Shown here piece after piece: positions 22,372 through 32,853 of a stretch of DNA of 64,000 bases (position 1 is the stretch's first letter; every line of letters begins with the position of its first letter). The position numbers and the translations under genes are program-made. This DNA is from Eunapius fragilis (Eukaryota; Porifera; Demospongiae; Spongillida; Spongillidae). The notes beneath the pieces were generated by a model, which saw only the letters and a program-made list of their open reading frames with translations, did not search any database and was not told the origin of the DNA. Where the stretch lies: contig OY811986.1 of NCBI GenBank assembly GCA_963681505.1, forward strand, positions 858,140 to 922,139, given 5' to 3'.

Positions 22372-25321
22372 ATGGAGCTACAGTTCGGTGCGTATGCAAT
22401 GGTCATGATGGCATCCGTGTCCCTACTAAACCAAGTATCAGGTCTGTGCACAAACAATTCAGTTACTTGTGTATCTATTGCGACTGTTAATTAACTAAGG
22501 AGGCTCAGTTTGTACTTGAATCCAGTTGAGGTATAGTAATGAATAGCTATAAGCCGGTATGTTTGCGCTGTGCATACGAATTCTTCGTACTGATTCTCTC
22601 AGACAATTGCACTCGACCTCGTTTTTACTTAGTTTTATGTACGACAGTTACATGGTGTAGCGGGGAGTTTTTGTGAGGGGGGGGGGGGTTCCCATCCTGC
22701 AAGTGGATACTGATGGGGTAAGCACTTCCACAGCAAAAAAAGGCGCAAATCATATTTTGATTTCACAAGTGATCTGTTTTTTTTTTTTTTTTTTTCATAT
22801 CTGTACCAAAATGATAATAGTTTTGATACAGATATGAAAAAACAGATCACACTTGTGAAATCAAAATATGATTTGCGTCTTTTATTTGCTGTGTTCCCAT
22901 TGGGGTCTGCACAGCAGCAACACATTGATGCATGTCACTCGAAATTGTGGATGGGGCACTTGCTTTCTGAGACGTCGAGTGCCCCTATCCACAATTTCTA
23001 CTGACATGCATCAATCAGTTTTTTGTTGTGTGGCGGGGCCCGGGGATGAGCTCCCGGCAGAAGTTTGGTGGCTTAACACGCGACTGACAATAAAGCCGGA
23101 CACAAGCAACTGACGTGATATGCATATGATAATAACTAGTAAGCAATAGGCAGTATGTGAGTACACTTCTTGTGCCTATTCATGTAGGAGTTTACGTGTT
23201 CAATGAATTACTGAACTCAAAGTATATATAACTCGGCTATGCCCTAATCTCGGCCCTAATACGTCGCAGCGCGAATGGATTACGTTCTATGAAATTAACG
23301 AGACGACGACAACTACTGGAGTCTCAGCCAGTCGGTGCACCATGGAGTTTAGATAACTGGTCGTCTATCGGCTTTGACGCATTGCAGTTTCCAATTGGGG
23401 GGGGGATCCTTCAAGTCACAATCGCGCATGCGCATCATACGTAATTGCAAGTTAGGGGTACGCCCCTTCCCCCATATAACGTCCGTCAGTTAATACTTCT
23501 GCTGCCGCGCGTTCGATCCTTCTCGAATAACATTAGGAGTAATGTGATAGCAAGGCTGAACTTAATTTGATGCATATCCATTGCTTCGTTGTGGTTGCCT
23601 CCGAATGTGCTATCAAATATTCCTCATAAGGGGTCTGTTATCTTTCTGAGAACTGAAGTAGATGCAGGCCCCTGGCGAGAATGCCAAGAAATTAATTGTA
23701 ATTTTTTTAAACTTGGTGGTTTTATAACAAAATTTACCTGAAGGAAATTAAATGGCCACCTGTTTTTTATTTTGATAAATAAATTAAACTGCAAGCTACC
23801 ATTAGTTAACTATTCTTTTTGCAACCAAATTAATTAATTTGACAAATTAAATTGCAGAATCTGTTTAACCTTAGAAAATAGAGTATTATCTATGGTTTAA
23901 CCGTTGAAGATTCCATTCATCTGCTTCAAACAAAATTTGGGATTGTTGCCACAAAAAGATATCAACACATAAGATGAAGCTTATGGCAATTAAAATTTGA
24001 TAGAAGTCTGCTTCAAAGTGTAGGGGTGTAAAAAAAAGCACACCAGGCTCCCATTTGTGGCAAGGACCCCATAAATTTTGGTGTATACATACTTCAAAAT
24101 GTTTTTGTATGTTAATGTACATGGAAAATGTGCGTTGTATTATCAACTTCCATGAACCAATTTCTGCATAGGTCTGAGCCCAACAATATTGTGGTCCACT
24201 AAGACAGTCACCAACAACAGCTTGGTATCTTATGCAGTGGTTAGACCTAGGGTGACTGCTACAAATGCTGGCCAATACCCTCTGGTGTGCAATATATTAG
24301 GGGCACAGTGGTATAACCCAGCCGGAATGGTTCTGCAAACGTCCAATGTTAACACTGCTGGCGGTTATGGGCAGTTAATAAGAATGGGAGCAGCTGAACT
24401 CTACGCTGGGATCTTATCCCTTGCATCTGTGGGTGTGCACTGCTGCGCTAATTCAACCTTTGCACTCTGTGTCACGCTCTTCGCTGATCCAAGCTCTGCC
24501 GATGGTAGCCTGGCTGCATCAAACCCCACCTCCTATGCCCTCTCTGTTGCAGCAGCTAGTAAGAAATGGCTTTTATTAAATTGATTGTATTAAGGTGATA
24601 CTCCCACAGATGGTCCTAACATCACAGGGAGTGTCCAGTTTCAGCGGTTGACACCTACAAATGTTGATCCACCAGTGTTCCAGTTGACCTGCACCAGCAC
24701 TAGTTCTCCTCCTACAACTGTGCTGTGGACAACCATTGGGACATCATCTAATGCAACATCTTCCACCACTCAGATAGTGACAGGCCGACCAACATCTACC
24801 TATGACAACACCCTGACTGTGAATGGGTTAGCACCGGGAAAGTACACATGCACTGTTACTACTACCTGTTCACCGGTATGTGGAAGTTTCATCACCCTAA
24901 ACCCAAGGTCCGCNNNNNNNNNNNNNNNNNNNNNNNNNNNNNNNNNNNNNNNNNNNNNNNNNNNNNNNNNNNNNNNNNNNNNNNNNNNNNNNNNNNNNNN
25001 NNNNNNNNNNNNNNNNNNNNNNNNNNNNNNNNNNNNNNNNNNNNNNNNNNNNNNNNNNNNNNNNNNNNNNNNNNNNNNNNNNNNNNNNNNNNNNNNNNNN
25101 NNNNNNNNNNNNNTGCTTTAATCACCTGTACCAAATAAATGTGACTTGTGCATGTTTTTAATCCACCACCAGCCACAGTACCAGAGTCTTACTTTTTACA
25201 AGTACTGATAAGCTGTATTACAAGTGAGTTTTTTGGGTTTGCTATCATCGTGGTGATCATCATAGTGGCATTTGCTTTCAAGAGAAAGAAAAGGCAAGCC
25301 GCTCTCAAAGCATTGTTGTAA
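22372..25321 (+). CDS. Ig-domain type I membrane protein (gapped)
   Basis: Proposed exons, all in phase 1: 22,372-22,441 (signal peptide, hydrophobic YAMVMMASVSLL), 24,172-24,558, 24,610 to within the N gap, and 25,173-25,321. Exon 2 is a divergent Ig-like domain (LVCNILGAQW ... HCCANST). Exon 3 is a clearer Ig domain with Cys-Trp-Cys core (FQLTC, VLWTT, GKYTCTV). Sequons NNS, NST, NIT and NAT suit an extracellular protein. The last exon encodes a single membrane span (FFGFAIIVVIIIVAFAF), a KRKKR stop-transfer sequence and a cytoplasmic tail of only about 15 residues, with no signalling motif. More Ig exons may be hidden in the gap. Phase-1 modular exons are typical of Ig receptors; ligand and role unknown. 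The exon 1 donor (GTCTGT) is weak, so exon 1 is the least certain. Confidence 0.75.
22743..22880. mobile_element. Foldback element in the Ig gene's first intron
   Basis: Inverted arms AAATCATATTTTGATTTCAC / GTGAAATCAAAATATGATTT with a T-run and CATATCTGTA inside; about 138 bp, non-coding. Confidence 0.8.
22925..23014. repeat. Long imperfect palindrome
   Basis: Arms of 36 bp starting TTGATGCATGTCA and containing GAAATTGTGGAT and GGGCACT, with a loop of about 17 bp. The rest of the intron (23,015-24,171) shows nothing recognisable. Confidence 0.8.
24914..25113. other. Assembly gap (200 N)
   Basis: Exactly 200 N, directly after the second Ig domain of the membrane protein. The round number suggests a gap of unknown size. 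Confidence 1.
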
Positions 25322-26660
25322 CACAAAACACATACTGACTCTGTCATGTCAATGTTTCAGCCATTCATCCACTACTAAGTCAAAATTAGCCACCCCATTC
25401 TTAAGTGGTGTAGCTGCCCCTGATGTAAACAGGTAACCATTTGTGCCTAATGCCAGGGCTAACCTGCCCATCAAATACACATGCACTGATTGATCACATG
25501 TACACACATGGACTTGCAGTGCCATCACCATGGGTACCTGCGTTGCCTACAGCTGCCCTTACACTGAAGGAAGACTTGAACAAGATGAAAGCTACGAACC
25601 TGTTTCTGTCGATTAAGCCACTGTTCCAATACAATGGATACACTTTGGGTGTCAGCAGAAGTGTCCATACACCACACATATCTACATCATGTCCATAGTA
25701 TTCATGCCTTGTTTTAATAGATAGTGTAGTGAATTTTTTAAATGTTGGGGCGATCACTGAAATATTTTAAAGTGTAGGTGATTGCTGACAGCTTTAACTG
25801 CTCGTATACAACACAATACCACAAGGACAACAAACACCTCAATAAAGTTCTTGTGGTAGTCTGATGGAAAGCCTAATGCTTTTTTGGTGGTAGTTTTGAC
25901 CTTGAGGGGCACTGCTTGAGGATAATTACATATGCACACAAGGCTGCTTTTGGATCAGGTTCATCTTTATCCTTACCTCTTCCCTTCTGTGTAGAAGGAT
26001 GAGTTCTGGAAATCTAGTGCCAGGTCCTGTTTTACAAAGAACATCCTAATATTGCAGGTGCTGACTACTGAAGGGTGTTTGGGTATGCAAACAAAAACCC
26101 TAAGTCGACAGTAACTACAAGTGCTTCCAAGGATAAAAATTTCCAAAGGAAGTGAGGTCATTTGGCATTAATCTGCAAAGGAAGTGAGGTCATTTTACAG
26201 AGATGAGTTATTCCCAACAAGGAAGGATCATAGATATTAAGTAGTTTACTTTAATATCTATGGAAGGTTTGAGGGCGCAACCGCCTACCCGGTTCCATGT
26301 TGTCAGAAGGAATTGGGGATAGTAGCTCTGTAAGTATGTAGTGCCTTATTACAATGGTTAATGTGAGTGGAGGTTTTGAATAAATTCCCCATTCACAATA
26401 ATAAGCATGTAATGTTATTGTTCAGTTCCATAAACATTTCCATTAAATGTATGTAAACAGCTGTAAGATGGTTTCTTCCTATATTGTTGAACTGCTTTGT
26501 TTGCTCTGCTTTCCTGGTACTGAATCCTAGGCCTAACGGATGTTTTTTCCACCCAAGTCCTCAAATGATTAAATTTCTAAGAGATCCGCTACGACTTAAA
26601 ATTGGTTTGCTCATTAATCGTATACACTTTTTATGCTTCTTCCTAGAAAATTATTGTGTA
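25322..26660. other. Intergenic, retroelement-like scraps
   Basis: No gene recognised. GGAAGTGAGGTCATTT occurs twice (near 26,148 and 26,178) and again at about 29,243. The stretch 26,040-26,140 is similar to 27,905-28,010, so pieces of one dispersed element seem present. Confidence 0.5.
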
Positions 26661-26839
26661 AGGGGGCGTCTCCAAACTATGATAACGTCATTGTGACGTT
26701 TCATTACCCCCCCCTCATAACGCCATTAATATACAAGTCCGGACACCATTTTTTTTGTTCAGTACATCTGAAAACGTCACGAGCCCCCCTAACGTCAAAA
26801 CGACGTTATCTTTTCCAAAATAGTTTGGAGACGCCCCCT
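26661..26839. mobile_element. 179-bp MITE with 19-bp inverted termini
   Basis: Termini AGGGGGCGTCTCCAAACTA (26,661-26,679) and exact complement (26,821-26,839), with a subterminal GATAACGTC/GACGTTATC pair. Non-coding. Confidence 0.9.
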
Positions 26840-27368
26840 AATAGGTCCCTTCGATCTTCCACATGATATATCAATTCCTCCGTTATACCGGCCGGGCCTT
26901 GCAGAACACACTCATCATGAAAGCTATAATAATGGTACCCCGCGGTATGCCCTGGTGAGCTAGCCAGGAATGAGTCTGGCTATATGAAAGGAGGGCAAGT
27001 AGAGCATTTCGATTTTTATTCTCTGTCGTCAAAGCAGTGTACATGCATGCATGCACTTCCTCAATCTATCGAAATCATGCCACATAATCTGCATGGTGTT
27101 GTACAATAATATTTATTTACGATTGCCTTTGCTGCGCAATTAGGATTCATTTACTATAGCCATAATTATACGTACATATTTGCACAATATTTGAATGATA
27201 GTATATACAATGTAAATATTATGCAGTGGTGTATCCTATGTGCTTTCCAACTTTCAACAACCAGGGTCCACAGTATACATAATCTCCGTTGTCGCTGTGG
27301 GGAATACCTTCCATCCAAGAGGGGTGTGGTCTCAATATCAGGTATCAAATAGCCTACTAGCCCACCTG

Positions 27369-27695
27369 GGGGAGGGGGGAGGGGGAGGGGGGAGGGGGAG
27401 GGGGAGGGGGAGGGGGAGGGGGAGGGGGAGGGGGAGGGGGAGGGGAGGGGGAGGGGAGGGGGAGGGGGAGGGGGAGGGGGAGGGGGAGGGGGAGGGGGAG
27501 GGGGGAGGGGGAGGGGGAGGGGGAGGGGGAGGGGGAGGGGGAGGGGGAGGGGGAGGGGAGGGGGAGGGGGAGGGGGAGGGGGAGGGGGAGGGGGAGGGGG
27601 AGGGGGAGGGGGAGGGGGAGGGGGAGGGGGAGGGGGAGGGGGAGGGGGAGGGGGAGGGGGAGGGGAGGGGGAGGGGGAGGGAAGGGGAGGGAAGT
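27369..27695. repeat. (GGGGGA)n microsatellite
   Basis: About 325 bp of G-runs of four to six separated by single A, on the plus strand. Very strong G-quadruplex potential. Gly/Glu and Pro frames across it are artefacts. Confidence 0.97.
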
Positions 27696-28314
27696 GGAGG
27701 GGAGGGGGGAGTGGTGGAGGGGAAGATATCACATATGTTGTGTCTTTTAGTAAATGGTTATGTAGGTGGACTACAAGCCTTCAACAGTACTTGCTACCTC
27801 CTCCTACCCCCATCGGGGTGATCATTATGTATCAGGTGACCTACTCCACCAATGAAGTAGTGAACACATTCAACTTAAATTTTTATGACAACCTTTACCG
27901 ATAAATCACATCCCAATATTACAGGTCCTGACAGATATCAACTACTGCAGGAGTGTGTGTAACAGACAAAACTCATAAGTCGAGTAACTATAATTGATGA
28001 AAATTTCCTACCATCTCTATTTGTCAATGTGACTTTTTGAGTCAATTGTTTTCTGATGTCGATGCCTTTGAGATGTACAACTTATCATTTACTGACCAAG
28101 ATTCCTGAATCCAAATGTATGTCAAGGGGCCTATTTTTTATTGTGCCTTGTGTACATGCAGCTGCTGAGTTACAGGGTAATTGTGTGAGTGTAGGTACAT
28201 GGTGTGTCTGTCAAGCATTTATTGCAAATTAGGAACTCCCTTAGCTCTACATACTTGGAGAGCCCATTTGCTAGTTCAGACAATGCTTTGTAGTGTGTCC
28301 CCAAGTCTCACAAG

Positions 28315-28405
28315 AGGCATAATGAAATCAGACGCTGCATAGGAGATATGGCAGCACAGGTGTGGAGCCAAGTCACCAAGGAGCCAGTCAGGAGATGACG
28401 AGCTA
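28315..28405 (+). pseudogene. Retroelement fragment (second copy)
   Basis: Encodes HNEIRRCIGDMAAQVWSQV followed by TKEPVRR and a stop; same peptide as the minus-strand copy at 14,770-14,910. No intact frame around it. Confidence 0.55.
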
Positions 28406-28675
28406 TCATAGCTATATTTTTAATGCTATCTCCAACAAGTTACACCTCTAGATCAGCAGGTTCTGGCAACTTGTCAAACACATAAATTTAAAGCACTAAT
28501 TGGTACAAAGCTCTCTTCTAACAGGAATTAGGTTGTGCCTGTATTACAGAGCATTTCCTAGACATACCACCTGCAAAAGTACCTGCTTGGTCCAGATTCC
28601 TTCCAATTATACACAGACCCATTCCACAGCCAGCTTCTAGAGATGGCAGAATAAGGCTTATAGACCGAGCTGTAC

Positions 28676-28885
28676 CAGCAGGGTATGTCCTGTACCAGCA
28701 GGGTATGTCCTGTACCAGCAGGGTATGTCCTGTACCAGCAGGGTATGTCCTGTACCAGCAGGGTATGTCCTGTACCAGCAGGGTATGTCCTGTACCAGCA
28801 GGGTATGTCCTGTACCAGCAGGGCATGTCCTGTACCTGCAAGGGTATGTCCTGTACCAGCAGGGGTATGTCCTGTACCAGCAAGG
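28676..28885. repeat. 20-bp minisatellite, ten copies
   Basis: Near-perfect tandem GGGTATGTCCTGTACCAGCA. Confidence 0.96.
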
Positions 28886-29279
28886 GTATGAATCCAAAAC
28901 TAATAGTGAAATATATGACTTTATGTAGATTTTGTCCAGCTCAATAAGGTAACTAGAAAGAACCTAGTCCCTTGAGTTCAATGATCACAACAATGTCTAG
29001 TTAACAACAGGTTCTCAAATCTCAGCTTTGAAAAGTGCACATCAGCAGAATCCCATGTGTAAAACCTTAATTGAGAAAACTGCACTTTGTCCTGGTCTGG
29101 GTTATGGGAATGGTTTCAAGTGTTCATGAAGTGTTAAAAAGATGGCATAACTCAGATTTTCAGTACTCATCCTCAGGTGTCACACCCTGAAAGGACAGCT
29201 ACAGTTTAAGCAATAGAGAACTGCCCAACACTCAAATCTGCAAAGGAAGTGAGGTCATATTTGGTGTTAATCAACAAGG

Positions 29280-29760
29280 ACACTATTTTGTGTGGAGACA
29301 AGGAACACAGAGCCTTCGAAGAACTCAAATGTCCCCCACCAATATTTGACTACCCTCATCATAACCACTGATAATTTAAATCTTGGTGCAGTCCTCCATA
29401 CCATGTTAGGAAGAATCAGTAATAGAATTGCCAGTGGAAATTATGAGTTACCCAAATTATGGCAATGAATTCCTTTTCTGTAGCCTACACACCCTTTGTA
29501 CCACCATTCTGGGAATAAAAATAGCAATGATCACTCAGGCCACCGAGTTATGAACCATGCAATATCAAGGTTGAAAGAATTTGTTGAAATGGAAGAAGGT
29601 ACAAAATTTTACTGTAGCCATGGCATTGTGTTAGGTGTCAAAAAACAGCAAACCTCCCCCCTCGTCAACCAGTCATAACAACTAGGCCATGGGAATTTGT
29701 GGCGATGGATATTCTTAAAGTCCCCATGACAAATAATTGCCCGCCAATAAAGCTCCATTC
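29280..29760 (+). pseudogene. Ty3/gypsy remnant (RNase H and integrase pieces)
   Basis: Plus-strand scraps DKEHRAFEELK and TTDNLNLGAVL fit the RT/RNase H connection. At about 29,655-29,755 the frame TTRPWEFVAMDILKVPMTN fits the start of an integrase core. Multiple stops and shifts; dead. Confidence 0.65.
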
Positions 29761-29879
29761 AGACCAAGATATTTTGAGAGCTGTATTTTCCAAGCAAGAT
29801 TTATTTTAAGCTTTTGGAAATTTCAAGTCCTGCTTACTAGTTCTGTAGAGAAGTTGTAGGGTATATCTTCCATTCCTTG

Positions 29880-29975
29880 CTATCAACAGTGCAAAAAGAT
29901 TCTAGAGAGATCTCCTCATTCTTTCAACAAATCCACCCCCATTGGGTGGTATGGAGTGGGGATTAACCATATAAA
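29880..29975 (-). pseudogene. Gypsy integrase scrap, opposite orientation
   Basis: On the minus strand TPYHPMG and, one frame over, GFVERMRRSLESF match the end of the integrase catalytic core (TPYHP...VER). It points opposite to the piece at 29,280-29,760, so the two are separate insertions or an inverted one. Confidence 0.55.
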
Positions 29976-31225
29976 GTCCTCTTTGGATGCAATCCTTCAC
30001 CACTGCCATTTCCCACCATACGGAAAATAGCTGAGGTTGAAATGATCATTCATGCACTCGTTCTGCCAGGGAGCTCCTCCCTTCCTACTAACTGCCTTTG
30101 ATTTTGTTTTAGTGTGTGTTTGTGTGCTTATTCCTGTTCAGAAAAACCTAATAATACTCACAGAACTTAATATTTGTACTCCTTGGCCAATTTTTAATTA
30201 GATCAAATAATTTCGGAAATGGTATCAGTTGACGCGGCGTATCGTTTACGTTCCGTTAAATCACCGTGCATGTTTCCATAGAACTGTATGTAAATATTTC
30301 TTTTTCTAATCCTTATAAATTAGGGAAGGCATATTATAAATTTGTCTGAATAAAGGACACGGTGATACATCATTCTGCACCCCTATCCAATTTTTTTCTA
30401 TCTCATTCAGTATAGTGTCCAGGATTAAGTACATGGGAACTGAATGGTTTTTACCCATTCTCTAAGACACGATACACTGTGATGAAATAGTATTCGAAAT
30501 TATTATTATTCACGGCAGGCACCCTCCTTCCTGAATTCCCGTATCCGCCCCTGATTATCCAATGCGAACTAGACCAAACTTCGATGTAACAATTAACATT
30601 CTAGAGCTATAGGCATTCCCCGCTCTGTCGTTTTGTCAATCTGAGAGTGCACACGTCATTAACCTTTGAAAACTGGATGGAGCAGTGGTCAGACCAAAAG
30701 GCATACATTGAACTCAAAATGTTGTTTTCTCCTTATCAGCTTCTACCACGCAACTCCAATAAGCTATACGTCATATTAAATGGTTGGACGAGGACTGAAA
30801 AGTATTGCGCCTCCTTTCCTCCATCGTTCCACACGTCCGCTCATTTTTTCTCGTCTGCACCGTTCGCCTGATTCGAAAGTCGGTACCTCGCTGGTTTGCT
30901 TTTCGTGACTGCAGCCTTGAATGCAATGCATAGATAAGTTTACCCGGTTCACGGAGCTTTTCAGGTTCAAGCGACTCGAACCAACACTTGTGTACGCTTT
31001 CCATGCATACCCAGCTTCCAAATTTAGTGCTTAATTTAATATGTAGTAGACGCGTCAGATACGGAATCAGAAAATGTTTTTTTTAATTTTAAAGTTATTA
31101 TTTTATATATTTTTATATTATTATTTAAATTTAATAATTATTGATATACTCCATATACAACATTTACAGTTTTAAGTTACACAATGTTACTAAACAAAAA
31201 ACAATACACTGGAACGGAGAAGGTG
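29976..31225. other. No recognised gene
   Basis: AT-rich unique sequence. Two overlapping minus-strand frames near 30,771-31,021 (about 80 codons) show no known motif. Confidence 0.45.
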
Positions 31226-31231
31226 AGGAGA

Positions 31232-31615
31232 CTAACATCCAGTTGCCATTGAACGGGACAGCAGAGCTCTGGCATTCGCTCTAACTAGAACCAGGTTTAA
31301 CCTGCCATATAGAGCCAAAGTGGCCTGGGACTTGCAACAATTTAATCTAATTGCCAGGCGCGCTGCAAGTCGAGAAAGGTTTGTCTGTGCTTCAGGACCC
31401 CAACATCCATATACCTCAACTGCCAAAGGTACACACACACATCCAAGCTCTGAGCACTTGGTGTCATTGCTGGCATGTTTTCTGTTCTCAGCCACCTGAG
31501 CAGTTGACCCACTTGTCACACTCGCTTCATGTAGAGTAATTGGAGTAAGCGGTGATGTGACAGTTATGTCAAAAGCTGCAGGTTTTCCCAGAACCCAATT
31601 AGGAACAAGCACGTC
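31232..31615 (-). pseudogene. Retroelement C-terminal domain fragment
   Basis: A 126-codon minus-strand frame with DITVTSPLTP, RKHASNDTKCSELG, CVPLAVEVYGCWGPEA and LVRANARALLSR. The pattern FD-x-T...(P)LVVE-x-YG-W is that of a conserved domain downstream of reverse transcriptase in many invertebrate retroelements (from memory). A second diverged copy lies at 55,170-55,470. Confidence 0.65.
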
Positions 31616-32452
31616 AGCTGGCCTTGTTTTATATTAATAGTAATCAAATTACCTGTTACCAGCTGCTAGTGCGCCGGCATATAGCAGTTCCATTTTTCTA
31701 CGGGCATAGAACCGTCCTCGGCGTACGTGCATGCGTGATGTACATCCGTCCTCTGCATGCATGCATGCATACACTTTCCGTAACTAAACAATTACAGCAG
31801 GAGCGTGGGCGTGGTCTAAATACCTACTCCCCCCCACCGGACCCCTCCCTTCCCGTCAGCCTGTAAACACAGACCTGCCTGTAAGGGTCATCGGGGGACC
31901 AGTTGCTGGAGCGAAGTGAAGCTTAAACTACATCGTAGTTTAATAAAAACTACATTGCGATGCAGAAAACATTATAGGAAGTATTATATGTACTTATTTA
32001 TGCTGTGGGGGTTCTGAACCGATCCCTCCACCCTTCCAGGTCTTCACTGAAGAGGGCCCGATGTATTTAAAACAGCGCGTGGCATGGGGCATGCGCGCGA
32101 TCGTATTCTTTAATTATGTCCCGTCTATAAGCGTGTGCAATCACATGCATCACCTTAAAAATCAATTATCGGTTGAACACACACATCCTGTGTAAACATT
32201 CTGATACAGACTGTAAACAATCTTTTTCATGCATATTATATATATATATATAATTTAGGTGTTCAATCACTTGTATAATCAATTCTTGCTTTGTATGCGG
32301 GATTCTTTTTTTTTTGTTGCTTGTATACCTAGCACAGTTGTACCCCATGCTGCTGGGTTCTACGGCCCGTGTACTAAATGTGGCCTATAGAAGGCCACCA
32401 GTATACTGTGCTGATAATCATTACACCTGCATGCACTGTATTTCATTTGCAT

Positions 32453-32833
32453 TTAAAGTATATAGTAAATGTACGTGCATGCATGCATGAATGGCGCAGA
32501 TAGGGGAAACGCATGTACATCGATAGTCGCGGATTCGTCAGTGCATGCAGCTCGCACTGTGATGTAAAGCGCTCGGGTCTGTTGAATTAAGGGTAGAAAG
32601 AAAACTGACGCCAGTTTCGTTTCCTCCTGTTCTGCATTTAAATCATGATGCGGCGGGTGATATGCAGTTAAGTCGTCAAGTATTCCGTGCAAGATTTCCG
32701 GCGTACTGCTGTAGACGACACACGGGACTGCCTGGCGCCATCCATTCAACCCATCATTAATATATACATGCACAACAAGGCGGGTCACACTATATAATAA
32801 GTTATCACTGACTGCAAGCGTAAACTGTGGCAC
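32453..32833 (-). CDS. Unrecognised 126-codon open frame upstream of TIGAR
   Basis: Divergent from TIGAR, whose likely TATA box lies inside it. Composition is protein-like (DGLNGWRQAVPCVVYSS) but no motif is recognised. It may be chance; the TIGAR promoter overlap counts against it. Confidence 0.2.
   Translation of the reverse strand: MPQFTLAVSDNLLYSVTRLVVHVYINDGLNGWRQAVPCVVYSSTPEILHGILDDLTAYHPPHHDLNAEQEETKLASVFFLPLIQQTRALYITVRAACTDESATIDVHAFPLSAPFMHACTYIYYIL
32791..32799 (+). promoter_or_regulatory. TATA-like box of TIGAR
   Basis: TATATAATA, 63 bp before the TIGAR ATG; a start about 30 bp downstream would leave a short 5' UTR. Confidence 0.5.
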
Positions 32834-32853
32834 TGCAGTACATTCGTGTGGAG

